DNA of 64,000 nucleotides from Candidatus Gastranaerophilales bacterium (GCA_944322675.1 CALUPO010000008.1:1-64000), one strand, 5' to 3'. Shown: positions 53,193 through 62,488, counted from the stretch's first letter. Notes: generated from the sequence alone by a model not told the origin. A program made the numbers and translations.

Positions 53193-54314
53193 TTATATAT
53201 AATTAAGCGGATTTTGTACTTTACCTCGTACACGAACTTCAAAATGCAAATGCGGACCGGTTGAATATCCTGTTGAACCTGCATTTCCTATTTTTTGTCC
53301 TTGACTTACTTTTTGCCCAACACTTACATTATAACTTGATAAATGTGCATATAATGTTGAGATAGCTTTTCCATTATATTGACCGTGATCAATTATTACG
53401 ACTTTTCCATAACCTCCATACCAACCAACATAAATAACTTTTCCGGCATTTGAGGCTTTAACCGGCGTTCCCATAGGAACACCTATATCAATTCCACTAT
53501 GAAATATTCTTGTTTTGAATATTGGATGTATTCTATAACCAAACGGAGATGTAATAGGACCTCTAAGAGGCCATATAAAACCAGTTGCAACCTTAACATT
53601 TGATGTTTTTGAACCAGCAAGCATTTTTTGTAATTTTTCACTTTGATATGCAAGTTCCCTTTCAGCTTTTTCATAAGCTTTTCTGTCTGTTTTAAACTTG
53701 TGTATCATATTTTCATTGCGATTTATAGCTTTTGCAAGTGATTGCTTTTCTCTAGCTATTGAGTCAATTGTTTGGGCTAAATATTGCTTTTCTCTATCAA
53801 TTTGCATTTTAAGCTGATTTACACGTATTGCACTTTGCCTCAAATTTTCAAGTTGTTTTTGGTCTTGTTTTACAATTACTTTTTGAAAATATATTCTATC
53901 TAAAAAATCATTAAAATCATAAGATGATAGTAAAAACTCAAGCATACTTCCACGTTGATTTTTAAATATTTTAACAATTCTATTAGTAGCAAGTGCTTCA
54001 TATAAAGCATAATCTTCCATAAGAATATTATATTCATTTTGTGCTTTTTCAAGTCTTTTTACAACTTCATTATAACGTGCTTTGGATGTAGTTAAATTCT
54101 TTTGAGTTTTCTCAAGTTTTAATTGATTTTTATATAATTTATTTGTTTCACGTGATTCCAAAAATTTTAAAGTGCGAATCTTTGCTTTTGTTTCTTTATG
54201 TTTTTTTACAACTTGATTATAACTTGTCGCATTTGCACCAAAACTAAACCCTGTATATACTATGAACAGAAGTAAACTTATTATTTTAATTCCATTACTT
54301 TTTATTTTGGTCAT
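53193..54314 (-). CDS. EnvC-like M23 peptidase / murein hydrolase activator
   Basis: This 373-residue protein has an N-terminal signal or anchor (10-30), a long coiled coil (about 35-235) and a C-terminal M23 (LytM) domain. The LytM zinc ligands are present, with HSGIDIG (H and D) and GPHLHFEV (HxH), so the domain may be an active endopeptidase, unlike E. coli EnvC, where they are degenerate. The overall architecture is that of EnvC/NlpD-type division-linked hydrolases. It is preceded by a 37-residue membrane peptide gene (31 nt) and followed by the LptD-like gene (25 nt), so all three probably form an operon. Confidence 0.9.
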   Translation of the reverse strand: MTKIKSNGIKIISLLLFIVYTGFSFGANATSYNQVVKKHKETKAKIRTLKFLESRETNKLYKNQLKLEKTQKNLTTSKARYNEVVKRLEKAQNEYNILMEDYALYEALATNRIVKIFKNQRGSMLEFLLSSYDFNDFLDRIYFQKVIVKQDQKQLENLRQSAIRVNQLKMQIDREKQYLAQTIDSIAREKQSLAKAINRNENMIHKFKTDRKAYEKAERELAYQSEKLQKMLAGSKTSNVKVATGFIWPLRGPITSPFGYRIHPIFKTRIFHSGIDIGVPMGTPVKASNAGKVIYVGWYGGYGKVVIIDHGQYNGKAISTLYAHLSSYNVSVGQKVSQGQKIGNAGSTGYSTGPHLHFEVRVRGKVQNPLNYI

Positions 54315-54345
54315 GTTCTTACGTTTTTAACCGGCTTTTATCTTT

Positions 54346-54459
54346 TTAATTACTAAATTGGGAAATTAAAGCTATAGCAAGAGGAGCTACTGTCCAAAAA
54401 ATAAATGATAAAGCTAGTATTGATACAATTATTTTTTGATGTTTACGAAAAAATTCCAT
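54346..54459 (-). CDS. 37-residue membrane peptide
   Basis: A short frame reads MEFFRKHQKIIVSILALSF and continues to a stop after 37 codons. It is a basic head followed by a single hydrophobic segment (about 10-33). A clear ribosome binding site (AAGGGA, 6 nt before the ATG) supports translation. It lies 31 nt before the M23 peptidase gene on the same strand. A head of MEFFRKHQK-type followed by a membrane helix suits a small inner-membrane accessory of the divisome or LPS assembly; that is inferred from context only. Confidence 0.68.
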   Translation of the reverse strand: MEFFRKHQKIIVSILALSFIFWTVAPLAIALISQFSN

Positions 54460-54590
54460 AAAAAATCCCTTAAATTGAATACTACTTTACATTTTACTTC
54501 AAAAATTTGTCTTTGCAAATTATTACTATATAGTAATCTTATTATATTTTAACATTTGATTTATTTATTAGCTTTTGTTTTAATGTTGTT

Positions 54591-55322
54591 ATGATGATTC
54601 AAGTTGAGAATTTAAATAAGTCATATAATAAAAATATTTGTGTTTTGAAGAACATAAATATTAACATAAAAAAAGGAGAGATTGTAGGTATTGTTGGATC
54701 TTCAGGTTGTGGCAAAAGTACTTTTTTGAAAACATTAAATGCTCTTGAGCCTATAAATTCGGGGTCTATTTATATAGACGGAATAAAACTTGATTCTAAA
54801 AAGAATATTCGTGAAGCCAGAAAAAAAATAGGAATTGTTTTTCAAGGGTATAACCTTTTTGAAAATTATACTGTTATTGAAAATATTACTTTAGCTCCTA
54901 TAAAAGTTAAGAAAATGAATAAAGAAGATGCATATAATAAAGCACGTAAGCTCTTAAAGAAAATTGACCTTATGGATAGAGAAGATTTTTATCCCCATCA
55001 ACTTTCAGGTGGTCAAAAACAAAGAGTTGCTATTGCAAGATGTCTTGCTATGGAGCCTTTGGTGCTGCTTTTTGATGAACCTACCTCCGCTCTTGATCCT
55101 CAGATGACTCTTGAAGTTTTAAATGTTATGAGAGAACTTAAACATGATGGACTAACTATGGTAATTGTTTCACATGAACTTAGATTTTTATCTGAAATAG
55201 CTGATAAAATTGTTTTTATGTATAATAATACAATATGGGAAGAATCCTCTTCTTATGATTTTTTTAATAATCCTAAAACAAATGAAGCAAGCGAATTTTT
55301 AAGTCACGTTAAAAGTTTTTAG
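54591..55322 (+). CDS. Polar amino-acid ABC transporter, ATP-binding protein (GlnQ/HisP type)
   Basis: This 243-residue ATPase has Walker A GSSGCGKSTFLK, the Q-loop VFQGYNLFENYTVIENITLAP, signature LSGGQKQRVAIARCLAM and Walker B LLFDEPTSALDPQM, the standard set of the polar amino-acid uptake (PAAT) family. It is the first gene of a complete uptake operon (ATPase, lipoprotein, two permeases). A TTTAAT box ends 6 nt before the first ATG and there is no ribosome binding site, so a leaderless start is again possible. Substrate is unknown; glutamine, glutamate, histidine or arginine are likely. Confidence 0.95.
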   Translation: MMIQVENLNKSYNKNICVLKNININIKKGEIVGIVGSSGCGKSTFLKTLNALEPINSGSIYIDGIKLDSKKNIREARKKIGIVFQGYNLFENYTVIENITLAPIKVKKMNKEDAYNKARKLLKKIDLMDREDFYPHQLSGGQKQRVAIARCLAMEPLVLLFDEPTSALDPQMTLEVLNVMRELKHDGLTMVIVSHELRFLSEIADKIVFMYNNTIWEESSSYDFFNNPKTNEASEFLSHVKSF

Positions 55323-55353
55323 TATTTTACTTAAATTTGGAGAATTTATTGCT

Positions 55354-56139
55354 ATGAAAAATATTTTTATATGTTTATTAATGATTATAACCGGTCTTTT
55401 GCTTTCAGGTTGCGGAAATGAGCAAAAACAAGTGGTGGATATATATGATAAAATAAAAGCACGTGATAAATTGATTGTAGGTGTCAAATATGATACTAAG
55501 CCTTTTGGTTTTATTGACAAAAATCAGGAAGTTACCGGATTTGATGTTGATTTGGCTCGTATGATTGCAAAATATATTTTAAATGATCCAAATAAGGTTG
55601 AGTTTGTTCAAGTAACTCCACAAAATAGGATTCTGGCTTTAAACTCCGGACAAATTGATATGATTATTGCAACTATGACAGTTACTGAACAAAGAAAGCA
55701 AGTTGTAGAGTTTTCAAGACCTTATTATGTTGCCGGACAAGCTATTATGGTTAATAAAGATAGTTTGATAAAAAATATAAATGACTTAAGAAATAAAAAA
55801 ATAATTATAGTTTTAGGAACAACGGCCGATAGAAATATAAAAAATATTGCACCTGAATCTATGATACAGGGATATAGAACATATAATGATGCTTTTGCTG
55901 CTTTAAAAAATAATCGTGGCGATGCTTTAATAACAGATGATAGCATTTTGTTAGGTTTGATTTCAGATGACTCAAATTTTAAAATATTATCTAAAAGATA
56001 TACCAAAGAACCTTATGCAATTGCTTTAAAAAAAGGTCCTGAATCACATAAACTTCTTTTCTATATTGACAATGCTTTAAATTCTTTTGAACAGTCAGGT
56101 GAGTTAAATAATTTAAAACGAAAATGGATTAAAAATTAA
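55354..56139 (+). CDS. Polar amino-acid ABC transporter, substrate-binding lipoprotein
   Basis: This 261-residue protein has a lipoprotein signal peptide with lipobox LLSGC (cysteine 20) and the SBP family-3 fold: LIVGVKYDTKPFGFID, VTGFDVDLARMIAKYI, MIIATMTVTEQRKQVVEFS and a C-terminal helix. Second-lobe motif DALITDD is present. It binds a polar amino acid and delivers it to the two permeases. A ribosome binding site (TTGGAG) lies upstream, 31 nt after the ATPase stop. Confidence 0.95.
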   Translation: MKNIFICLLMIITGLLLSGCGNEQKQVVDIYDKIKARDKLIVGVKYDTKPFGFIDKNQEVTGFDVDLARMIAKYILNDPNKVEFVQVTPQNRILALNSGQIDMIIATMTVTEQRKQVVEFSRPYYVAGQAIMVNKDSLIKNINDLRNKKIIIVLGTTADRNIKNIAPESMIQGYRTYNDAFAALKNNRGDALITDDSILLGLISDDSNFKILSKRYTKEPYAIALKKGPESHKLLFYIDNALNSFEQSGELNNLKRKWIKN

Positions 56140-56141
56140 TT

Positions 56142-56822
56142 ATGTATAATGTTGATTTTTCAATTTTATATAAAAGTTTACCTCAAATTATTGAAGGTTT
56201 GACAACAACAATTTATGTTTGTCTAATATCATTTATTTTTGCTTTTATTTTATCAAGCTTTATTACTTATTTTCGTGTATTAAAAGGAATTAAGTTTATT
56301 GAAAATGCTCTTGCTTGTTTGGTTGAATTTATTCGTAATACTCCTTTATTACTTCAAATATATGTAGTTTTTAAGTTATTGCCGCAGGTGGGACTCACAT
56401 TTTCACCTGTTCTAAGCGGAATTTTAGCTTTGTCTTTATATCAAGGAGTGTATTTTTCGGAAGTAATGCGAAGCGGTATAGCACAAATTAAAGGCGAACA
56501 AAAAAATGCAGCTTATTCACTTGGTTTTTCATCATTTGAAACATTTATTTTTATTATATTTCCTCAAGGATTAAAAAATGTTATTTCACCTCTTGGTTCC
56601 CAAATTATTAATCTTATAAAAAATTCCTCTCTTTTAAGCTTTATTGCTGTTAGTGATATATTTTATATTAGTTATCAAAAAATTGCTGATGACTTTAGAA
56701 TTATTGAATATTTTACATTATGCCTTATTTTATACACAAGTTTAACCGGCATTGTTTTAATTTTTACTCATATATTAAATTTTTGTTTAAAAGTTAAATT
56801 TAAAGAGGTATCATTTGCATGA
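56142..56822 (+). CDS. Polar amino-acid ABC transporter permease 1
   Basis: This 226-residue permease has five or so membrane segments and the family EAA loop (KNAAYSLGFSSFETFIFIIFPQGLKN). The FIRNTPLLLQIYVVF segment is typical of HisQ/GlnP-type subunits. It starts 2 nt after the binding-protein stop and ends with a 4-nt overlap with the second permease (ATGA). Confidence 0.94.
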   Translation: MYNVDFSILYKSLPQIIEGLTTTIYVCLISFIFAFILSSFITYFRVLKGIKFIENALACLVEFIRNTPLLLQIYVVFKLLPQVGLTFSPVLSGILALSLYQGVYFSEVMRSGIAQIKGEQKNAAYSLGFSSFETFIFIIFPQGLKNVISPLGSQIINLIKNSSLLSFIAVSDIFYISYQKIADDFRIIEYFTLCLILYTSLTGIVLIFTHILNFCLKVKFKEVSFA

Positions 56823-57499
56823 ATGATTTGATTACTAATATGCCATATCTTTTAAACGGATTTAAAGTTACAATTATTTTGTCTTTTTATAGTATTATTT
56901 TTAGTCTTTTTCTTGGTGTAACATTTGGAGTTTTACGTTATTTTAAAATACCATTTGTAAGCTTTTTTTGTGCTTGTTTTATTGAACTAACCCGTTCAAT
57001 TCCTTTAATTTTATATATTGTATTTATTCATTATACAATATCACCTTATTTATTTAATACTTATAATTTTACTTCATATCTGGGTATAGATTCTGTTGAA
57101 ATGCAGACAGCATTAATTTCATTAACTTTATTTACAAGTGCTTATATTGCTGAAATAGTTAGAAGCGGGATGGAAAATATAGACCGTCAACAAATATGGG
57201 ATGCAAAATCTTTAGGTTTTTCAACTTTTCAAACAGTTAGATATATTATATTACCTGTTGTTTTGGCTAAGTCATTGCCTTCGTGGATCGCTCAATTTGC
57301 TTCATTGATTAAAGACACTTCACTTGTTTCTGTTATTGGTTTGGTTGAATTAACACGTGCTTCTGAAATAATATCTGAAATTACTGGAAAAGACTTTATA
57401 ATAATGTTTTTTACATTATTTACCTATTTTATTATATGTTTTCTTTTATCCAACTTGGCAAAATATTTAAATAAAAAGTATAATTATATGAATATTTAG
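56819..57499 (+). CDS. Polar amino-acid ABC transporter permease 2
   Basis: Also 226 residues and of the same family, with FIELTRSIPLILYIVF and the EAA-type loop (WDAKSLGFSTFQTVRYIILPV). The pair forms a heterodimeric channel. It overlaps permease 1 by 4 nt, so they are co-translated. No clear terminator follows; the HdeD-like gene begins 78 nt later. Confidence 0.94.
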   Translation: MNDLITNMPYLLNGFKVTIILSFYSIIFSLFLGVTFGVLRYFKIPFVSFFCACFIELTRSIPLILYIVFIHYTISPYLFNTYNFTSYLGIDSVEMQTALISLTLFTSAYIAEIVRSGMENIDRQQIWDAKSLGFSTFQTVRYIILPVVLAKSLPSWIAQFASLIKDTSLVSVIGLVELTRASEIISEITGKDFIIMFFTLFTYFIICFLLSNLAKYLNKKYNYMNI

Positions 57500-57577
57500 T
57501 TATAAAAATGTTAAACTTTTTATCAATGTTTTTGATAGAAAAATGTAATATTAATAAAATAACAGCCAAGATAATAA

Positions 57578-58144
57578 ATGAAAGGATTAATAAAAGTGTA
57601 TAAGAGTAACTATTCAAAATGTATAAGTTTTTTTGTTGCTGAGGGTATAATTTTTACAATACTTGGCCTTCTTATGTTATTTATGCCAATGATAACAAGT
57701 TATGCTGCAAGTTTAATTATTAGTATTTTACTGTTTATTGGAGGTTTGTATAAAATTATTAACTCAATAATTAACAGAAACTTTATGTCAAAACCTGTAT
57801 TATCTATAATAATTGGAATATTAATGGTGTCTGCAGGTATAATATTAACAATTCACCCTGTGATCAATATGTTCTTATTGACGATAATTTTAGCAGCGTA
57901 TTTTATACTTGAAGGTATAAATTCTTTAAATTTTGCTATTCATAATCGAAATTTGCTTACATATTGGTGGCTGGCAGCTGTTGTTTCATTAATACAATTT
58001 ATGTTGGCAGCTATAATTTTAGCAAGTTTACCATTTAGTGCTTTAATTACTGTTGGTTTACTTTTAAGTATTGATTTTATATTTTCAGGCTTGACTTTGC
58101 TTTCTTTATCATCAACATGCAAATATGTTGTTCCAGGGGATTAA
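57578..58144 (+). CDS. HdeD/DUF308 family membrane protein
   Basis: This 188-residue protein is almost entirely hydrophobic, with about six membrane segments in two similar halves (GIIFTILGLLMLFMPMITSYAASLII and PVLSIIIGILMVSAGIILTIHPV), the pattern of HdeD. E. coli HdeD is linked to acid resistance, but the general function is unknown. AATGAAAGGATTAATAAAAGTG lies at the start. It could be the last gene of the transporter transcript or stand alone. Confidence 0.85.
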   Translation: MKGLIKVYKSNYSKCISFFVAEGIIFTILGLLMLFMPMITSYAASLIISILLFIGGLYKIINSIINRNFMSKPVLSIIIGILMVSAGIILTIHPVINMFLLTIILAAYFILEGINSLNFAIHNRNLLTYWWLAAVVSLIQFMLAAIILASLPFSALITVGLLLSIDFIFSGLTLLSLSSTCKYVVPGD

Positions 58145-58246
58145 TAGCGTATTTAATATCTTTAGTTAAATACGCTGAATAAATTGAAATAGCTGTTAAT
58201 TTTATAATTGACAGTTATTTCTTTTATGTTTATTATTATATTACAA

Positions 58247-58320
58247 GCCTCGGTAGCTCAGCTGGATAGAGCGCTTCCGTCCTAAGGAAGGCGTCGCACG
58301 TTCGAATCGTGTCCGGGGTA
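58247..58320 (+). tRNA. tRNA-Arg (anticodon CCU)
   Basis: A 74-nt tRNA: acceptor GCCTCGG pairing with CCGGGGT (with G-U pairs at the first and fourth positions), D stem GCTC...GAGC, anticodon stem CTTCC/GGAAG around loop GTCCTAA (anticodon CCT, reading AGG), T arm with TTCGAAT, and discriminator A. CCA is not encoded. A terminator follows directly. Arg tRNA genes are frequent integration sites, and the next four genes look accessory. Confidence 0.95.
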
Positions 58321-58323
58321 AAT

Positions 58324-58354
58324 AAAAAAAGATGAGGTTATCTCATCTTTTTTT
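58324..58354 (+). terminator. Terminator of tRNA-Arg
   Basis: A 13-bp stem (AAAAAAAGATGAG, 58324-58336, with 58342-58354) and a 5-nt loop; the 3' arm ends in a T run, so it is a strong Rho-independent terminator. Confidence 0.9.
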
Positions 58355-58555
58355 ATTTGCTTTGGGACAAGATGAGAATGCCTTTTGCATTCAAGCGGAT
58401 TGCCATACAGACGACACTAGTGAAACCAAACAGCTTGGAATTAAAACCTCTATTTAGCAGTTCTTACTCTTTTATTATAAATGATGATTTAAATTTTAAT
58501 ATAAATATGTTATAATTAAGTTAAAACACTCAAACTTAACTAAGGATAATTTATA
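58355..58555 (+). other. Non-coding stretch after the tRNA with a short repeat relic
   Basis: No gene is seen. A small hairpin (GAATGC...GCATTC, 58376-58392) is followed by TTCAAGCGGATT (58390-58401), an exact 12-nt match to 50651-50662 inside the MITE-like element. It may be a worn relic of that family. A promoter for the Fic gene (TATAAT near 58510) may lie at the right end. Confidence 0.4.
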
Positions 58556-59680
58556 ATGAAGTCGTACAAAGCAGGAACTTATATTTTGCATAAAGGCTAC
58601 AAGCCATTTAATCCGTCATTTATTAACGACGATATCGATTGGAAACTTGAAGAACTTGCACCATTATTGCAAGACGCCAGCCTTTGGCTTGGGAAACTAA
58701 ATTCCTATGCTGATTTGATTCCTAATATAGAATTTTTCATTAAGATGTATGCAACTAAAGAAGCAACAAATTCTAATAGAATAGAAGGAACAAGAACAAC
58801 TTTTGAAGATGCTATTACGCCGATTGAACAAATTAAACCGGAATTACGTGATGATTGGCACGAAGTTCAAAATTACATTCAAGCTATAAACTATTCTATT
58901 GATAGATTGAATGATTTACCCCTTTCTATGAGATTAATTAAAGAAGCCCATAGAATCTTATTGCAAGGCGTTCGCGGCGAGCATAAGACACCCGGAGAAA
59001 TTCGTAAAACGCAAAACTGGATTGGCGGCTCATCACTTAAAGACGCGTTCTTTATCCCGCCTGAGCCTAATATGCTGCCGGATTTATTGAGTGATATTGA
59101 AAAGTTTTTACATAATGAAAACTTACACGTACCGGAAATAATCAAGGCTGGAATTATACACTATCAATTTGAGACAATTCACCCGTTCTTAGATGGAAAC
59201 GGAAGAACAGGACGTTTATTAATAATCCTTTATTTAATTAGTTCAGGCTTGCTTAATAAACCTGTGCTCTATATTTCAGATTTCTTTGAACGCAATAGAA
59301 TGTCATATTATGATTCACTTGCAATGGTTAAACAAACTGATAATATGACCCAATGGCTTAAATTTTTCTTAAATGGAATAATTGAAACATCAAAAAATAG
59401 TATTAAGACTTTTGATGAAATCCTTAAGCTCAAAAAAGAAGCTGAAACCAAGCTGACAAAGATAGGTAAAAAAGCTATCAATGGACAAAAGCTGTTAGAA
59501 TTATTATATTCACAGCCAAAAGTTAATGCACAAATTATATCTAAAGAGCTTGGGCTTTCAATTGTTTCTGTCAATAGTTTAGTAAAAACTTTTATTGAGA
59601 TTGGCATTTTAAAAGAAAAAACGGGTATGAGCCGTAACCGTTATTATATGTTTGAAGATTATATTAACATATTTAGATAG
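58556..59680 (+). CDS. Fic-domain protein (probable AMP-transferase), self-inhibited class
   Basis: Fic proteins transfer AMP or similar groups to hydroxyl side chains of target proteins. The core motif HPFLDGNGRTGR (209-220) has all canonical residues, so the enzyme should be active. An N-terminal inhibitory helix motif, SNRIEG (73-78, [ST]xxxE[GN]), puts the regulator in the same chain (class II). A C-terminal winged-helix-like region (about 305-372; ISKELGLSIVSVNSLVKTFIEIGILKEKTG) is usual for this class. The 374 residues are normal. It lies 236 nt after tRNA-Arg, and its codon use looks richer in G/C than its neighbours, hinting at transfer. The target is unknown. Confidence 0.93.
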   Translation: MKSYKAGTYILHKGYKPFNPSFINDDIDWKLEELAPLLQDASLWLGKLNSYADLIPNIEFFIKMYATKEATNSNRIEGTRTTFEDAITPIEQIKPELRDDWHEVQNYIQAINYSIDRLNDLPLSMRLIKEAHRILLQGVRGEHKTPGEIRKTQNWIGGSSLKDAFFIPPEPNMLPDLLSDIEKFLHNENLHVPEIIKAGIIHYQFETIHPFLDGNGRTGRLLIILYLISSGLLNKPVLYISDFFERNRMSYYDSLAMVKQTDNMTQWLKFFLNGIIETSKNSIKTFDEILKLKKEAETKLTKIGKKAINGQKLLELLYSQPKVNAQIISKELGLSIVSVNSLVKTFIEIGILKEKTGMSRNRYYMFEDYINIFR

Positions 59681-60148
59681 AAAATATCATCTTAATAAGA
59701 AAAAAGTTTGCTTAATATAAACATTCATTGTAACATATAAACCTGATGAACTTATGCCGTGTTTTCAATCAGCCAAGTTCTGAACTCGTAAATTCTGTGG
59801 TATTTTTATAAGTAAGGCTTTTCGTTTTTAATAAAGTTTATTAAATATTTCTTATGTCCGCTCTGTGTCCATTTTCGATTTTGAATTTTAAAGAACTTAT
59901 TTTCTGTAGAAGAAATTAGAAAATTATAAAGTATAAATGAGATTTACAGAAATAAAATCAAAGCTTTTTCTAATACCATATTAAAGAAAGAATAAGAAAG
60001 ATTGCTCATAGAATCAAGCTGGAAATTTTTACAAATTGAGGTGAATACTTATTCTTTACTTGATGCTATAATAAATACTATTTTTATTTTGTATAAATTG
60101 TAAATATGTATTTTTATGTTTTAATTAATATTTGTGTGAGGGTAATAA
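59681..60148 (+). other. Intergenic gap between Fic and methylase genes
   Basis: No intact gene is seen. On the minus strand a short frame (about 59765-59880) reads RKWTQSGHKKYLINFIK, stops, and then continues KYHRIYEFRTWLIENTA before another stop. It could be a decayed coding fragment, but I could not name it and it may be chance. The right 90 nt hold promoter-like AT-rich sequence for the methylase operon. Confidence 0.4.
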
Positions 60149-61285
60149 ATGGCTAATGATAATTTAAAAAAAGCGAAAAAGGCTAAGAATGATGAATTTT
60201 ATACTCAATGGGCAGATATTGAAAAGGAAATAATGGCATATATTGAATATAATCCTGATGTATTTAGAGATAAAACCATTCTTTTACCTTGTGATGATCC
60301 TGAGTGGAGCAATTTTACAAAGTTTTTTGCTCAAAATTTTGAAGCTTTTGGATTGAAGAAACTTATAAGTACCAGTTATGCCTATGAAAGTAAAAAAGCA
60401 AATATACCTTATCAAACCTCTTTATTTGAAAAGAAGGCTCGACATTTTAATCCGGATATAAATAAAACCAGAGGAAAAATATTTACCCTTGACCATGACA
60501 CAAATAAAAACGGAGTTATTGATATAGAAGATTTACAGTGGCAATACTTAGAAGGTGACGGTGATTTTAGAAGTGATGAAGTAAAGAAACTTCGAGATGA
60601 AGCGGATTTTATCATAACAAACCCGCCTTTTTCACTATTCAGGGAGTTTTTAGCTTGGATTATGGATGCTTATAAAAAATTCATAATAATAGGGCATCAA
60701 AATGCACTTACATATAAAGAAGTTTTTCAATTAATAAAAAATAATAAATGTTGGTTAGGTAATGGTTTTAAAGGTAACGCAGGACATTTTATTAGTAATT
60801 ATAAAGATTATGCTACTGCAAATAATCATATAGATGGAATGATAAGAGTTTCTGGAGTAAACTGGTTTACAAACATAGAACATGGAAGACGTCATCGACC
60901 GTTACAACTTATGACTATGGCTGATAATATCAAACACAGCAAACATAAAGAAGTTAGAGGACATGAATATCAAAAATATTTTAATTATAATGCAATTGAA
61001 GTTCCATTTACAGATGCAATACCAAGTGATTATGATGGTGCAATGGGGGTTCCTATAACCTTTATGGATAAATATTGTCCGGAACAGTTTGAAATAATTG
61101 GACTGGGTATTGCTACTTCAGGATTAGAATGTGGAGTTAAACCTTATACAGAGGAACATAGAAACTATAGAAAAAACATACAAAAAAGAGGGACAGTTGA
61201 TGGTGATTTGTATATGGTAGATAATAATAACCACCCAATTGTTCCATACGGTAGAATTCTTATTAAAAAGCGAGAAAACACATGA
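60149..61285 (+). CDS. EcoRI-type adenine-specific DNA methyltransferase
   Basis: This 378-residue protein belongs to the MTase_EcoRI family of N6-adenine methylases. [11 protein letters not shown] at 17 onward, the [12 protein letters not shown] segment (45-56, SAM-binding region), the catalytic NPPF (158-161) in DFIITNPPF and the [11 protein letters not shown] segment are seen. It is longer than M.EcoRI (326 residues). GAGGG lies 6 nt before the ATG. Its stop overlaps the start of the DUF262-HNH gene (ATGA), so they are co-translated as a pair. The sequence recognised is not known and need not be GAATTC. Confidence 0.92.
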   Translation: MANDNLKKAKKAKNDEFYTQWADIEKEIMAYIEYNPDVFRDKTILLPCDDPEWSNFTKFFAQNFEAFGLKKLISTSYAYESKKANIPYQTSLFEKKARHFNPDINKTRGKIFTLDHDTNKNGVIDIEDLQWQYLEGDGDFRSDEVKKLRDEADFIITNPPFSLFREFLAWIMDAYKKFIIIGHQNALTYKEVFQLIKNNKCWLGNGFKGNAGHFISNYKDYATANNHIDGMIRVSGVNWFTNIEHGRRHRPLQLMTMADNIKHSKHKEVRGHEYQKYFNYNAIEVPFTDAIPSDYDGAMGVPITFMDKYCPEQFEIIGLGIATSGLECGVKPYTEEHRNYRKNIQKRGTVDGDLYMVDNNNHPIVPYGRILIKKRENT

Positions 61286-62442
61286 AAACGGAACTGCACA
61301 CTGAATGGACAATAAAAGATATTTGCGAGGGGTTTGTTTACAATGAACTTGAGGGAAAAGGTTTGTTTGGAATGAATGGCAAACTTACAATTCAGCCGGA
61401 ATACCAACGTAATTATATCTATGCTGACGGCAAAAAAGATGTTGCGGTCATTGATTCGGTTATTAAAGGTTATCCTATAGGTCTTATATATTTTAACAGG
61501 CGGGAAGATGGACAACTTGAAGTTTTAGATGGACAGCAAAGAATTACAAGCCTCGGACGATTTGTAACAAGCAAGTTTGCCATTGTTGATAACGGAATCC
61601 CACAATATTTTAGAGGAATTGCAAAAGATAAACAGGATAAAATTCTTGCTACTAAACTGTTAATATATGTCTGTGAAGGAACGGAAACTGAAATAAAAGA
61701 ATGGTTTAAAACAATCAATATCGCAGGTATTCCACTTAACAAGCAAGAAGTTTTAAATGCAATATATTCAGGTTCGTTTGTTACGCTTGCAAAAGAAGAA
61801 TTTAGCAACTCTCAAAATTCAAATATAAGTAAATGGAGTTCATATATAAAAGCGTCGATCAATCGTCAAGAGTATCTTGAGTGTGCTTTAAACTGGGTTA
61901 GCAAAGGGCATATTGAAGATTATATGTCTTTGCACAGGTATGATACTAATATTAATGAACTAAAAACATATTTTAATTCTGTTATAGACTGGATTGATAG
62001 TATTTTTTTCAACACGTATCCTGAAATGCAAACTGTAGAATGGGGCAGATTATACGAAATTTATCATAGACAACCATACAATCCGCAAGAAATTAGCACA
62101 AAAGTGTCAGAATTATATGCCGATGAGTGTGTGAAAAATAAAAAAGGAATTTTTGAATATGTTTTAGGTGGATGTCAGGATAGCAAATTACTTGAAATAC
62201 GTATTTTTGAAGAACGTGATAAGAAAACAGTTTATGCACGTCAAACTCAAGAAGCTAAAGAAAAAGGAATTTCAAACTGTCCTTTGTGTGCATTAAGTAA
62301 TGATAATAACAAGAAAAGAATTTGGACACTTAAAGAAATGGACGCAGACCACGTTACAGCATGGTCAAAAGGCGGTGCAACAGATATACGAAATTGTCAG
62401 ATGTTGTGCAAAACACATAATCGAATTAAGGGAAATAAATAA
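61282..62442 (+). CDS. DUF262-HNH endonuclease coupled to the methylase
   Basis: This 386-residue protein has an N-terminal DUF262 (ParB/Srx-like) domain with motif LDGQQR (82-87; preceded by QPEYQRNY at 38-45), an intermediate helical domain, and a C-terminal HNH nuclease: CPLC (333-336), DADH (354-357), N371, and CKTHN (376-380), with H357, N371 and H379 as likely HNH residues and a zinc site. DUF262 proteins bearing nucleases include GmrD and SspE, which act against foreign or modified DNA. Here the nuclease follows an EcoRI-type methylase by a 4-nt overlap, so restriction is likely. Whether it acts on unmethylated DNA (type II) or on methylated DNA (type IV-like) cannot be told. Confidence 0.9.
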   Translation: MKTELHTEWTIKDICEGFVYNELEGKGLFGMNGKLTIQPEYQRNYIYADGKKDVAVIDSVIKGYPIGLIYFNRREDGQLEVLDGQQRITSLGRFVTSKFAIVDNGIPQYFRGIAKDKQDKILATKLLIYVCEGTETEIKEWFKTINIAGIPLNKQEVLNAIYSGSFVTLAKEEFSNSQNSNISKWSSYIKASINRQEYLECALNWVSKGHIEDYMSLHRYDTNINELKTYFNSVIDWIDSIFFNTYPEMQTVEWGRLYEIYHRQPYNPQEISTKVSELYADECVKNKKGIFEYVLGGCQDSKLLEIRIFEERDKKTVYARQTQEAKEKGISNCPLCALSNDNNKKRIWTLKEMDADHVTAWSKGGATDIRNCQMLCKTHNRIKGNK

Positions 62443-62488
62443 AATTTATTATTATATCTTAATTTCAATTTCCAATTTATTAACCTTT

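Noticed and set aside
58247-58320. Attachment-site duplication of the tRNA 3' end downstream
   Set aside because: I looked for a repeat of the T-arm/acceptor sequence within the window and saw none, so no att pair is claimed.
59765-59880. Decayed integrase or transposase on the minus strand
   Set aside because: The frame is short, interrupted and I could not match it to a family by eye; kept only as a remark.
61165-61515. Minus-strand frames across the methylase/nuclease junction
   Set aside because: They overlap two strongly supported genes and show no motif; an antitoxin-like role was considered and dropped.
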